The notes under the pieces are model-generated. The model was not told where the DNA came from, ran no database searches, and saw only the letters and a program-made list of their open reading frames with translations. A stretch of DNA of 64,000 nt from Duganella sp. 1411 (GTDB lineage Bacteria > Pseudomonadota > Gammaproteobacteria > Burkholderiales > Burkholderiaceae_D): NCBI RefSeq assembly GCF_017833525.1, contig NZ_JAFICD010000001.1, positions 930,001 through 994,000 on the forward strand. Reading direction: 5' to 3'. This document shows positions 57,320-64,000 of the stretch, piece after piece; position 1 is the stretch's first letter; each line of letters begins with the position of its first letter. A program made the translations under genes and the position numbers.

Positions 57320-57757
57320 TCAACGGAACACCAGCACCGGCAAATGGCAATGGGTCAATACCTTCTGCGTCTCGCTGCCCAACAGCAAAGCCTGCAGCCC
57401 CCGCCGGCCGTGCGAAGCCATCGCCACCAGGTCGCATTGCCGTTGGCGCGCCGTGTCGATGATCGCCTCGTAAGGCTGCTCATGCTCGACCGTCAAGGTC
57501 TCGCACGGCACGCCCTGGGCGGCGGCCGCCGCCGCGACCGGCTCCAGCCGCGCGCGCGCCCGCTCGGCAGCGCTGGCGGCGTAATCGTCGGGCGTGCCCG
57601 CCAGCACCTCCGGGCGCGTGCTGAGTACGCGGAACGGCGCGGTCACGTGCAGCGCCGTGACCCTGGCGCCGTGGAACTTGGCCAGCGCCAGGCACGGCGC
57701 CAGCGCGGCGACGGACGGCGCCTCGCCATCCGTCGGAAACAAGATGTGCTTAAACAT
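57320..57757 (-). CDS. Universal stress protein (UspA family)
   Basis: 145 residues, the usual single Usp domain. MFKHILFPTDGEAPSVAAL is the start, and MASHGRRGLQALLLGSETQKVL the ATP-binding G-2x-G-9x-G(S) pattern. A longer open frame reaching to 58018 lies within the neighbouring SYLF gene and is rejected. The gene is 17 bases downstream of the SYLF gene, likely co-transcribed. Confidence 0.92.
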   Translation of the reverse strand: MFKHILFPTDGEAPSVAALAPCLALAKFHGARVTALHVTAPFRVLSTRPEVLAGTPDDYAASAAERARARLEPVAAAAAAQGVPCETLTVEHEQPYEAIIDTARQRQCDLVAMASHGRRGLQALLLGSETQKVLTHCHLPVLVFR

Positions 57758-57774
57758 GACGGCTCCCGGGGAAG

Positions 57775-58533
57775 TCAGCGGGCCGTCGTCGACGCCTGGC
57801 CCAGCGCCTGCTGCAACGGCGCCGACTGCGGATTGCTGACGGTGCCGGCGGCGATCTCCCGGGGAGACAAGGTCCGGCCGTAATACGCGTTGGTCAGGCT
57901 TTGATTGAAACGGATATCGTTGACCCCGACCGCCACGACGTCGCCGAACAAGCCCTTGGTGCCGCTCCAGGCGACGACATCGCCGGTGCCGGCCGTCCCC
58001 TGCGCCAGCTTGCTCCAATTGAGCACGGTGAGCCCCGCGTCGGCGCTCAGCGCGACATTGTTTTTCTTCATCAGCTCGTTGACCGCCTTGTCATTATTGA
58101 GAACCAGTGCCACCGGGCCGCCTTCCGCCCCGGCCTGCAACCCGACCGTCAAGCCGCCGATGTCATAGAACGCCGGTCCGCTCCAGCCACCGTCCGCCTG
58201 CTTCAACAGCAGCAAGCCGGCACCGCCATGGGCGCCGACGCCTAGCGCCGCCCGCCCGTACGAGGGCACGATCAGCACGCCTTTAGCCTGCCGCAGCAAT
58301 TGCTTCATGCGCGGTTCGGCCTCGAGCTGGCGCACCACGGCCAGCGCGTCGCTGACGCGTTGCGCCGCCCGCTGCGCGGGCTTGACACCGAGGTCGTCGC
58401 TTTGACCCGATTGCTCACGTTGACCGGATTGACCGCTCTTGCCACCTTCGCTCTGGCCGAACGCGGCCCCGCACACCGACGTCGCGATCAGCCATGCAAG
58501 CGCCGTCGCCTGCGTTTTCCGTTGGATAAACAT
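57775..58533 (-). CDS. Exported SYLF-domain (Ysc84-like) protein
   Basis: 252 residues: signal peptide (ALAWLIATSVCGAAFGQ), a Gly/Gln/Ser-rich linker (SGQSGQREQSGQSDD), then the SYLF lipid-binding domain (AKGVLIVPSYGRAALGVGAHGGAGLLL; FYDIGGLTVGLQAGAEGGPVALVLNN; FGDVVAVGVNDIRFNQSLTNAYYG). The bacterial role is unknown, perhaps binding membrane phospholipid. AAGGGG is upstream of the ATG. The 240 bases between it and the next gene hold nothing I can identify. Confidence 0.88.
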   Translation of the reverse strand: MFIQRKTQATALAWLIATSVCGAAFGQSEGGKSGQSGQREQSGQSDDLGVKPAQRAAQRVSDALAVVRQLEAEPRMKQLLRQAKGVLIVPSYGRAALGVGAHGGAGLLLLKQADGGWSGPAFYDIGGLTVGLQAGAEGGPVALVLNNDKAVNELMKKNNVALSADAGLTVLNWSKLAQGTAGTGDVVAWSGTKGLFGDVVAVGVNDIRFNQSLTNAYYGRTLSPREIAAGTVSNPQSAPLQQALGQASTTAR

Positions 58534-58773
58534 ATGTTTCCCCTTTATGCGCGTAACTCGTTGTCGTACGCGGGTGCGTACCAAATCATGCTAGTCCGGG
58601 CGCGCGGTGAACGCCTTTGATCTCAGACAAAGTGTGCGAATAAACCGCCATCGATTTGATCCACGGCATCCGCTGCCAGCTCGAGCCTGCTATAGAAAGC
58701 CGCCAAATAAGGGAATCATCGGCGCGAAACCCGGTCAAATCGTCATGCGATCGGAATCCATCGGAGGCAGGCC

Positions 58774-59112
58774 ATGACGACGACCACCAGGCTCGATAGA
58801 AGTGTATGGCAACCATACTTTGACCACGTATCAAAACTGTTGCTTGGGAAGCGCGTCGAGATCGAGGTCGACTCGCTGCAACTTGGCAGCCAGCTCGCCG
58901 CCGAATGGTTGCCGCTGTTCGGCGTCACCTATGACAAAAAGGACGATCTCATCGCCATCATGGCGGAGGGCCTCGACCACATGATCCGCCAGCCGCGCGA
59001 CGTGTTCATCGACGCCGTGGGGAGCGAGCTGCTCAGCATGGAAGTCATCGACGGCGACGGCGCCAGCCAGATCATCAAATTCAAGACACCGCTCCTGCTG
59101 CCGGCGGCCTAA
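58774..59112 (+). CDS. DUF5335 family protein
   Basis: 112 residues: WQPYFDHVSKLLLGKRVEIEVDSLQLGSQLAAEWLPLFGVTYDKKDDLIAI and GLDHMIRQPRDVFID match the small DUF5335 family found near stress and usp genes. Function unknown. The ATG has GGAGGCAGG upstream. It reads toward the phosphoribosyltransferase gene 22 bases on. Confidence 0.83.
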   Translation: MTTTTRLDRSVWQPYFDHVSKLLLGKRVEIEVDSLQLGSQLAAEWLPLFGVTYDKKDDLIAIMAEGLDHMIRQPRDVFIDAVGSELLSMEVIDGDGASQIIKFKTPLLLPAA

Positions 59113-59134
59113 CCGGCGCGGCCGGCCGCACCAC

Positions 59135-59793
59135 ATGGTCTTCGAGCACCGAACACACGCCGGGGAATTGCTGGCACAACAGCTCGGCGCCCACGCCCGC
59201 CGCGACGACGCCGTCGTGCTGGCGTTGCCCCGTGGCGGCGTGCCGGTCGGCTTTGCCGTCGCCGAGGCGCTGGAGGTGCCGCTCGACATCCTGCCGGTCC
59301 GCAAACTCGGCGTCCCCGGCCACGAGGAGTACGCGATGGGCGCGCTCGCCAGCGGCGGACAGCCGGAGCTGCAAGCGGAAGTGCCGCGAACGCTGCGCAT
59401 CCCCAAGCACACCGTCGACGCGGTGGCGCGGCGCGCGCTGGGCGAGCTCCGGCGCCGCGAAAAACGCTACCGCGCGGGCCGGCCCCGGCGCGAACTGCGC
59501 GACCGCATCGTCATCCTGGTCGACGACGGCATGGCCACCGGTTGCACCATGCGGGCGGCGCTCCACGCCGTACGCCGCGAACATCCGCGGCGCGTCATCG
59601 TCGCCCTGCCGGTCGCCGCGCCGGAGGCATGCGAGGCGTTGCGCTCGGAAGCCGACGAAATCGTCTGCCTGCTCACGCCCGAGTCGTCTATTCAGTGGGG
59701 TGCTGGTACGACGATTTCGAGCAAACCAGCGACGCCGAGGTCGTCGCGCTGCTGGACGCCGCCGCCCGCAGCCGGGCGCCGCAGGCGCGATGA
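59135..59793 (+). pseudogene. Phosphoribosyltransferase with C-terminal frameshift
   Basis: The first frame codes ~183 residues of a PRT-domain protein (LALPRGGVPVGFAVAEAL; PRPP loop ILVDDGMATGCTMRAAL; DEIVCLLTPE). Near 59682-59686 the family end continues in another frame (VYSVGCWYDDFEQTSDAEVVALLDAAAR, stop at 59793), so one base seems lost. Read without correction the protein would run on with a foreign tail to 59872. Related proteins with usp genes are often annotated as phosphoribosyltransferases of unknown substrate. A sequencing error cannot be excluded. Confidence 0.78.
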
Positions 59794-59880
59794 TCGGCCG
59801 CCGGTGCGACAACGCACATCGCATAAAGTTGAAATTTGGCATAATTGTGCGCATCCCAGCACAACTCGATAAGGCTAGAC

Positions 59881-60408
59881 ATGTCAGAGAATGAAAAAGC
59901 GGCGGCTCCGGCGATGGACGCCGAGACCCTGGACTTTATACGCGGCGTGTTCACGATCGTGCGCGCCGGCGAGGCCGAACGCCTGGCGGCGCTGGTGGCC
60001 AGGGGCTTGCCGGTGAACTTCCGCAACGAAAAGGGCGACAGCCTGATCATGCTGGCCAGTTACCACGGCCACCTGGACACGGCGCGCGTGCTGCTCGAAG
60101 CCGGCGCCGACCCGAACGTGCCCAACGACCAGGGACAGACGCCGCTGGCCGGCGTCGCGTACAAGGGTTACCTGGAGATCGCCGAGCTGCTGCTGGCGCA
60201 CGGCGCCAATATCGAGGGCGCCAGCCCGGACGGCAAAACGCCGTTGATGATGGCGGCCATGTTCAACCGCACGGACATCCTGAATCTGCTGATCGAGCGC
60301 GGCGCCATCGTCGACGCGGTCGACAGCCGGGGCATGACGGCGATCTCGCTGGCGCAAACGATGGGCGCCAAGGACACCGCCGCGCTGCTGACGGCCAGGA
60401 ACCCCTGA
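59881..60408 (+). CDS. Ankyrin-repeat protein
   Basis: 175 residues with about four ankyrin repeats: NEKGDSLIMLASYHGHLDTARVLLEAGADPNV, NDQGQTPLAGVAYKGYLEIAELLLAHGANIEG, PDGKTPLMMAAMFNRTDILNLLIERGAIVDA and a last shorter one. It has no signal peptide. It is a protein-binding scaffold with an unknown partner; bacterial single-gene forms sometimes travel with catalases, not seen here. AAGG precedes the ATG. Confidence 0.9.
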   Translation: MSENEKAAAPAMDAETLDFIRGVFTIVRAGEAERLAALVARGLPVNFRNEKGDSLIMLASYHGHLDTARVLLEAGADPNVPNDQGQTPLAGVAYKGYLEIAELLLAHGANIEGASPDGKTPLMMAAMFNRTDILNLLIERGAIVDAVDSRGMTAISLAQTMGAKDTAALLTARNP

Positions 60409-60417
60409 CGCCCCGCC

Positions 60418-61776
60418 TCACGCCCCGATCAGCCCCTGCCCGCAGACGCGGATGGTCGCGCCGCTGATGCCGAACGCGCCAGGGGTGCCCAGGAAGGCGA
60501 TCAATTCGGCGACGTCGCGCGGCTGCCCGCTTTGTTTGACGGAGTTCAGACGCCGCCCGATCTCGCGTATCATCCACGGCATGGCATCGGTCATCGGCGT
60601 GTCGATAAAACCCGGCGCGACGGCGTTGATGCAGATGCCGCGCGGCGCCAGCAGCGGTGCCTGGGCCGCCACATAGCCGATCAACGCGGCCTTGGACGCG
60701 GCGTAGTTGGTCTGCCCAAAATTACCGGCCACGCCGCTGACCGACGACAGGCAAACGATGCGGCCTTCGTCGCGCAGCACGTGGCGTTGCAGGAACTGTT
60801 GATCGATCGCGATCACGGCGGCCAGGTTGACCTGCACCACCAGATCCCACAAGTGCTCCGGCATATTGGCCAGCGTGCGATCGCGCGTGATGCCAGCGTT
60901 GTGGACGACGATGTCGACACCGCCGAAGCGTTCGAGTAAAAAGTCCGCGAGACGTTCGGCGCTGTCCGGCGCCGCGATATCGGCGAGGAAGGGAACGGCG
61001 GCATAGGGTTCGCAGACCTTGCGCAACTCGTCGGCCGCGCCCGGCACATCAAGCGCGACGACCGTGGCGCCCTCCTGCGCCAGCCGCTCCACCACGGCCA
61101 GGCCGATACCCCGGGCGGCGCCGGTCACCAGCGCGACCTTGCCGGACAACGCCCGCGTGAACGGCATGGCCGTCGGCGCGGCGACATCGGCCGCCACATG
61201 AAACGCCTGCCCGGTGACGTAGGTGGTGCGCGCGCCGCAGAAAAACCGCAGCGGGCCGTCGAGCCGGTCCAGCGCGTCGCGGGCGACGTAGCCGAGATTG
61301 ACGGTGACGCCCCTGGCGCCGGTTTCCTTCGCCAGTGAACGCACGAAGCCTTCCACGCCACGGGCCACCGCTGCGGCGGCAGGCGTCAAAGCCGCGCCCG
61401 GATCGGCCGCCAGGATCAGAACCCGGCCATTCCGGGCCAACTGCCGCACGACCGGATGCAGACCGTCGTACAACGCGCGGTAGTCCTGCGGCGCCACGCA
61501 ACCGGTGGCGTCCATCGCCACGATATCGAGCGGCCCCACCGCGTCGCCGCGCGGCGCTTCCTTCGGCGCCGCGCCGGCTCGCGTCAAAGCCGCCGCCATG
61601 GCATCGGCCGCATAGCCGCCGACGGTGCGGCGCAACAGGACGTTCTTGCCTTCAAACGGCCGTTCCACATACGGGCCCGCCTCGCGCCACAACGGTACCG
61701 GATTGGGCAGGCCGATGGCCTTGACAATGGCGCCGCTGAGCGGGTTGCGGTTCAAGCGCATTAACAAATCAGACAT
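60418..61776 (-). CDS. High-molecular-weight 3-oxoacyl-ACP reductase (FabG4-like SDR)
   Basis: 452 residues, about twice a normal FabG. The C-terminal SDR domain has the NAD(P) site VTGAARGIGLAV, NAG (VVHNAGIT), the catalytic Ser of CLSSVSG and YAASK. The N-terminal ~200 residues form a second, degenerate Rossmann domain without the nucleotide motif, as in FabG4-like enzymes. It reduces 3-oxoacyl thioesters in fatty-acid metabolism. It stands alone between the ankyrin and NnrS genes. Confidence 0.88.
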   Translation of the reverse strand: MSDLLMRLNRNPLSGAIVKAIGLPNPVPLWREAGPYVERPFEGKNVLLRRTVGGYAADAMAAALTRAGAAPKEAPRGDAVGPLDIVAMDATGCVAPQDYRALYDGLHPVVRQLARNGRVLILAADPGAALTPAAAAVARGVEGFVRSLAKETGARGVTVNLGYVARDALDRLDGPLRFFCGARTTYVTGQAFHVAADVAAPTAMPFTRALSGKVALVTGAARGIGLAVVERLAQEGATVVALDVPGAADELRKVCEPYAAVPFLADIAAPDSAERLADFLLERFGGVDIVVHNAGITRDRTLANMPEHLWDLVVQVNLAAVIAIDQQFLQRHVLRDEGRIVCLSSVSGVAGNFGQTNYAASKAALIGYVAAQAPLLAPRGICINAVAPGFIDTPMTDAMPWMIREIGRRLNSVKQSGQPRDVAELIAFLGTPGAFGISGATIRVCGQGLIGA

Positions 61777-61863
61777 GTGTTTCTCTTCGAGACCGATAAC
61801 ACGTCATTATGCCCCGCATTCGAACAAGTCCGCCGGCGGCGCTCGGTGGACAGCGCCGGCCGC

Positions 61864-63072
61864 TTAACCCGGCTTGCCGTCCGTCCGCGCGCTGGACAGA
61901 TACGGGCGGTAGACGGCCGCGTACAGCCCGAACGCGACCGCCCAACAGGCCGCGCTCACCAGCAGCACCACGCCCGCGCCGCTATCCCAGCCCAGCGCCG
62001 ACAGCACCCGGCACAAGGCGCTCACCTGGATCAACACGAACATGACGCGCTCGGCCCGGCCGGCCTTGAGCGCACGCCCGGTGTGCCCCAGCGTCGTGCG
62101 GGTCATCATGCCCATGATCAGGCCGGCCATCGAGCCGACCGCCAACGCGTGGAAGCCGGCGCTGGCGCTTACCAGTTGCCAGGCCGCCAGCGCGAGCAGC
62201 ACGAAGCCGGCCGCGATCCACGCGTACGACAGATGCATGACCCACAGCAGCGGCAGCGACAAGGTCCGCAGCGCCTGCCAGCGCCACAACCGCAACAACA
62301 CCAGCGCGGCGGCCGCCAGCGCCAGCGGCGCGAACAGCCACGCCGGCGCCGACGCCACCCAGGCCAGCGACGACGCCGCCAGCAAACCGAGCGACACCCG
62401 GTCCAGCTTGGGCTGCACCAGCGGCGTGGTGCCCGGCGCGCCGTTACGCGTGAACATGGGGATGATGCGGGTGCCGATGGCCGATTCCATGATGACGATG
62501 ACCAGGATCGCCGCCTGGATCGGTGCCGTCGGCGCCAGCGCCAGCCAGCCCAGCGTAATGGCGTGGAACACGCCGTTGGCCGCCGCCATCAAGCCCAGCA
62601 GGCCAACCAGGAAGTAGTTGCGCTTGTTGCCCGACTGTTGCATCACGCGCCACAACGGCCACGCGGCCAGCGGCAGGAACAGCCAGTCGATGACGGCGGC
62701 GGCCACGGGCGGCGCCAACAGCATCGCCACGCGTCCGAGCAGCCACAGCATCACGAGCGCCGCCAGCTTGCCGCGCACCGGCGTCCACAGGCCGGTCCAG
62801 TTGTAGCCGGCCGTGTAGAGGAAACCGACCACCACGGCCGCCGCCATGCCGAACACCATCTCATGCATGTGCCAGGCGAAGCCGACGTGCAGCAGGCCGG
62901 CCAAGCCACCCCGTATCCAACCGTAATACTGTGCCATCCACAACGGAACGGCGAGCGCGGCGAACAGCGCGGCGCACAGGTAGAAGGGACGGAAGCCCAG
63001 CCGCCACAAGGGGTGGCCGGTGTGCCAGGCACCCGCGCGGCCGGCGGGTTCTTCGATGTGGAGCAAGGTCAT
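61864..63072 (-). CDS. nnrS: NnrS family membrane protein
   Basis: 402 residues with about 12 membrane helices. PLWRLGFRPFYLCAALFAALAVPLW at the start and HMHEMVFGMAAAVVVGFLYTAGYNWTG carry the His residues typical of NnrS, a haem/copper-binding protein linked to nitric oxide stress and denitrification. GMMTRTTLGHTGR is the conserved late segment. It is divergent from the HMA-like gene; a candidate FNR-type site lies between. Confidence 0.92.
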   Translation of the reverse strand: MTLLHIEEPAGRAGAWHTGHPLWRLGFRPFYLCAALFAALAVPLWMAQYYGWIRGGLAGLLHVGFAWHMHEMVFGMAAAVVVGFLYTAGYNWTGLWTPVRGKLAALVMLWLLGRVAMLLAPPVAAAVIDWLFLPLAAWPLWRVMQQSGNKRNYFLVGLLGLMAAANGVFHAITLGWLALAPTAPIQAAILVIVIMESAIGTRIIPMFTRNGAPGTTPLVQPKLDRVSLGLLAASSLAWVASAPAWLFAPLALAAAALVLLRLWRWQALRTLSLPLLWVMHLSYAWIAAGFVLLALAAWQLVSASAGFHALAVGSMAGLIMGMMTRTTLGHTGRALKAGRAERVMFVLIQVSALCRVLSALGWDSGAGVVLLVSAACWAVAFGLYAAVYRPYLSSARTDGKPG

Positions 63073-63147
63073 GATCGTCGTTCCTTAAGGGTTCCAATAC
63101 ATTGTCTGCGCCGTGTCAGCACCTGTGAAGACCGCCGCCCGATCGGC

Positions 63148-63161
63148 TTAACCTGGATCAA
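63148..63161 (+). promoter_or_regulatory. Candidate FNR/DNR-type binding site
   Basis: TTAACCTGGATCAA fits the TTGAT-N4-ATCAA box in the right half completely and in three of five bases on the left. It lies between the divergent nnrS and HMA-like genes, a common place for such a box in nitrogen-oxide genes. Confidence 0.45.
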
Positions 63162-63268
63162 GAAAATCAAAAATGGCGCCGCCGTTGGGCCCGTAGCCAT
63201 CGACCGCCGCGCCGCTTTCGCTTAGCCTGTCGGTGTTGTTTCAATTAATGACCAAAAGAGGAAATGCG

Positions 63269-63544
63269 ATGCAAACCACAGTACTGAAAATAGACGCCAT
63301 GGATGGCGAAGCCTGCGCCGACAAGGTCGCCCAGATTCTCAACGACATGCACGGCGTGAGCGAAGTGAGCGTGTCGCTGCGCGACGGCATGGCGATCATG
63401 CGCATCGACCAATCGCTGACCTCGCCGCACCTGCTGACGCGGCGCCTGGCGCTGGCCGGCTTCCCCTCCTACAGCGACGCGCCGGAAGAAGCCGCGCAGC
63501 CCCAGACCGCCGGCGGCTGCTGCGGCGGTTGCTGCGGTGGCTAG
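63269..63544 (+). CDS. Small heavy-metal-associated (HMA-like) protein with C-terminal Cys cluster
   Basis: 91 residues with the ferredoxin-like HMA fold (TTVLKIDAMDGEACADKVAQIL; MHGVSEVSVSLRDGMAIMRID). The usual MxCxxC metal site reads MDGEAC, so the first Cys is Gly. The C-terminus is Gly/Cys-rich with two CC pairs (GGCCGGCCGG), possibly a new metal site. The ATG at 63269 is preceded by GAGGA; the ATG at 63248 in frame is less well placed. It is divergent from nnrS. Confidence 0.82.
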   Translation: MQTTVLKIDAMDGEACADKVAQILNDMHGVSEVSVSLRDGMAIMRIDQSLTSPHLLTRRLALAGFPSYSDAPEEAAQPQTAGGCCGGCCGG

Positions 63545-63557
63545 GCCATGTGCGGCC

Positions 63558-63578
63558 GGCGGCGCCTCACGCGCCGCC
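63558..63578. terminator. Possible hairpin between convergent HMA-like and narL genes
   Basis: GGCGGCGC and GCGCCGCC pair perfectly around a 5-base loop at the convergent 3' ends, overlapping the end of narL. No T-run follows, so efficiency as an intrinsic terminator is doubtful. Confidence 0.35.
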
Positions 63579-64000
63579 CTGCATCCGGTGCTCGACCGCG
63601 TACACCGCGGCCTGCACCCGGCTGCTGAGCTTGAGTTTTTTCAACACGTTCTGGACATGGATCTTGACCGTGCTTTCGGCCAGTTCCAGGTTGCGGGCGA
63701 TGCTCTTGTTGCTCTCGCCGCGCGCCAGGCAATCGAGGATTTCGCGCTCGCGCGGGGTCAGCTTGTCGAGCTCGGACGCGACCGGCGCCGCCGCCCCGCT
63801 CTGCAACTGCGCCACCAGCTTGGCCGTCATCGCCTCGGCCACCACGGTCTCGCCGGCGGCGGCGCGGCGGATCGCCCGGGTCAGATATTCGGTGTCGATG
63901 TTCTTGAGCAGATAGCCGCTGGCGCCGGCCTTGAGCGCCACGCCCAGGTCCTCGGCGTCCTCGGACACGGTCAGCATGACGACCGCGCTGTCGGGGCAAT
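63567..64000 (-). CDS. narL: NarL-type LuxR-family response regulator, partial (N-terminus beyond window)
   Basis: The last ~144 residues are present: the end of the receiver domain (CPDSAVVMLTVSEDAEDLGVALKAGASGYLLKNID, with the Lys of the phospho-site pocket) and the GerE/LuxR HTH (LTPREREILDCLARGESNKSIARNLELAESTVKIHVQNVLKKL). The VMLTVSED and the HTH strongly resemble NarL, the nitrate/nitrite regulator paired with NarX. The frame stays open to the window end. Nearby nnrS fits nitrogen-oxide metabolism. Confidence 0.85.
   Translation of the reverse strand, partial: CPDSAVVMLTVSEDAEDLGVALKAGASGYLLKNIDTEYLTRAIRRAAAGETVVAEAMTAKLVAQLQSGAAAPVASELDKLTPREREILDCLARGESNKSIARNLELAESTVKIHVQNVLKKLKLSSRVQAAVYAVEHRMQGGA

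Overview
The window is GC-rich, tightly packed bacterial DNA. Codon use, betaproteobacterial-type families (NnrS, porin, MHS transporter, DadA) and overall layout fit the Oxalobacteraceae (a Massilia/Duganella/Janthinobacterium-like environmental bacterium); this placement is inference. No tRNA, rRNA, integrase, terminase or transposase was seen.

Region 1 (1-11,551, minus strand): a cobalamin operon. A sigma70-like promoter and a cobalamin riboswitch precede cbtB, cbtA, a [2Fe-2S] ferredoxin-like gene, cobN, a ChlI-ChlD fusion, cbiE, a cbiX-cbiC fusion, cbiD and cobI (cut by the window start). Most junctions are ATGA or few-base overlaps. It encodes both an early (CbiX) and a late (CobN) type of cobalt chelatase.

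Region 2 (11,588-14,924): a GNAT acetyltransferase, a membrane diguanylate cyclase and an exported RNase T2.

Region 3 (15,083-45,148, plus strand): the main item, a complete extracellular contractile injection system (eCIS; Afp/PVC/MAC-like). It reads from a candidate sigma54 promoter: cap/terminator (DUF4255), an unknown protein, sheath, two tube proteins, DUF5908, LysM tube-initiator, VgrG-like spike, PAAR tip, gp25, Afp11-like baseplate, a fibre-like protein, a small duplicated protein, Afp12-like baseplate, a repeat-rich tape measure and an AAA+ ATPase. These are followed by an exported, membrane-anchored GH18-like protein and three effector candidates carrying the eCIS-core (DUF4157) HExxH motif. 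Unusual parts are an Ala-rich helical insertion in the sheath, about 23 tandem 8-residue repeats in the tape measure, a GH18-like fold with altered catalytic residues, and two effectors sharing one leader but having unrelated C-termini.

Region 4 (45,276-53,494): a tandem-duplicated purine nucleoside permease-like protein, then a likely quinate/shikimate operon (HPPD-like protein, AroE-like dehydrogenase, TIM-barrel dehydroshikimate dehydratase, porin, MHS transporter) read divergently from an IclR regulator across an inverted-repeat operator candidate.

Region 5 (53,549-60,408): DUF1801 protein, DadA-type dehydrogenase behind a tandem glycine riboswitch, flavodoxin-like protein, two universal stress proteins, a SYLF protein, DUF5335, a frameshifted phosphoribosyltransferase and an ankyrin protein. 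Two copies of an intergenic palindromic element lie at 45.2 and 57.2 kb.

Region 6 (60,418-64,000): a large FabG-type reductase, NnrS, a small HMA-like protein missing one metal Cys, and the C-terminal part of a NarL-type regulator, which suggests a nitrate/nitric-oxide respiration region continuing past the window.
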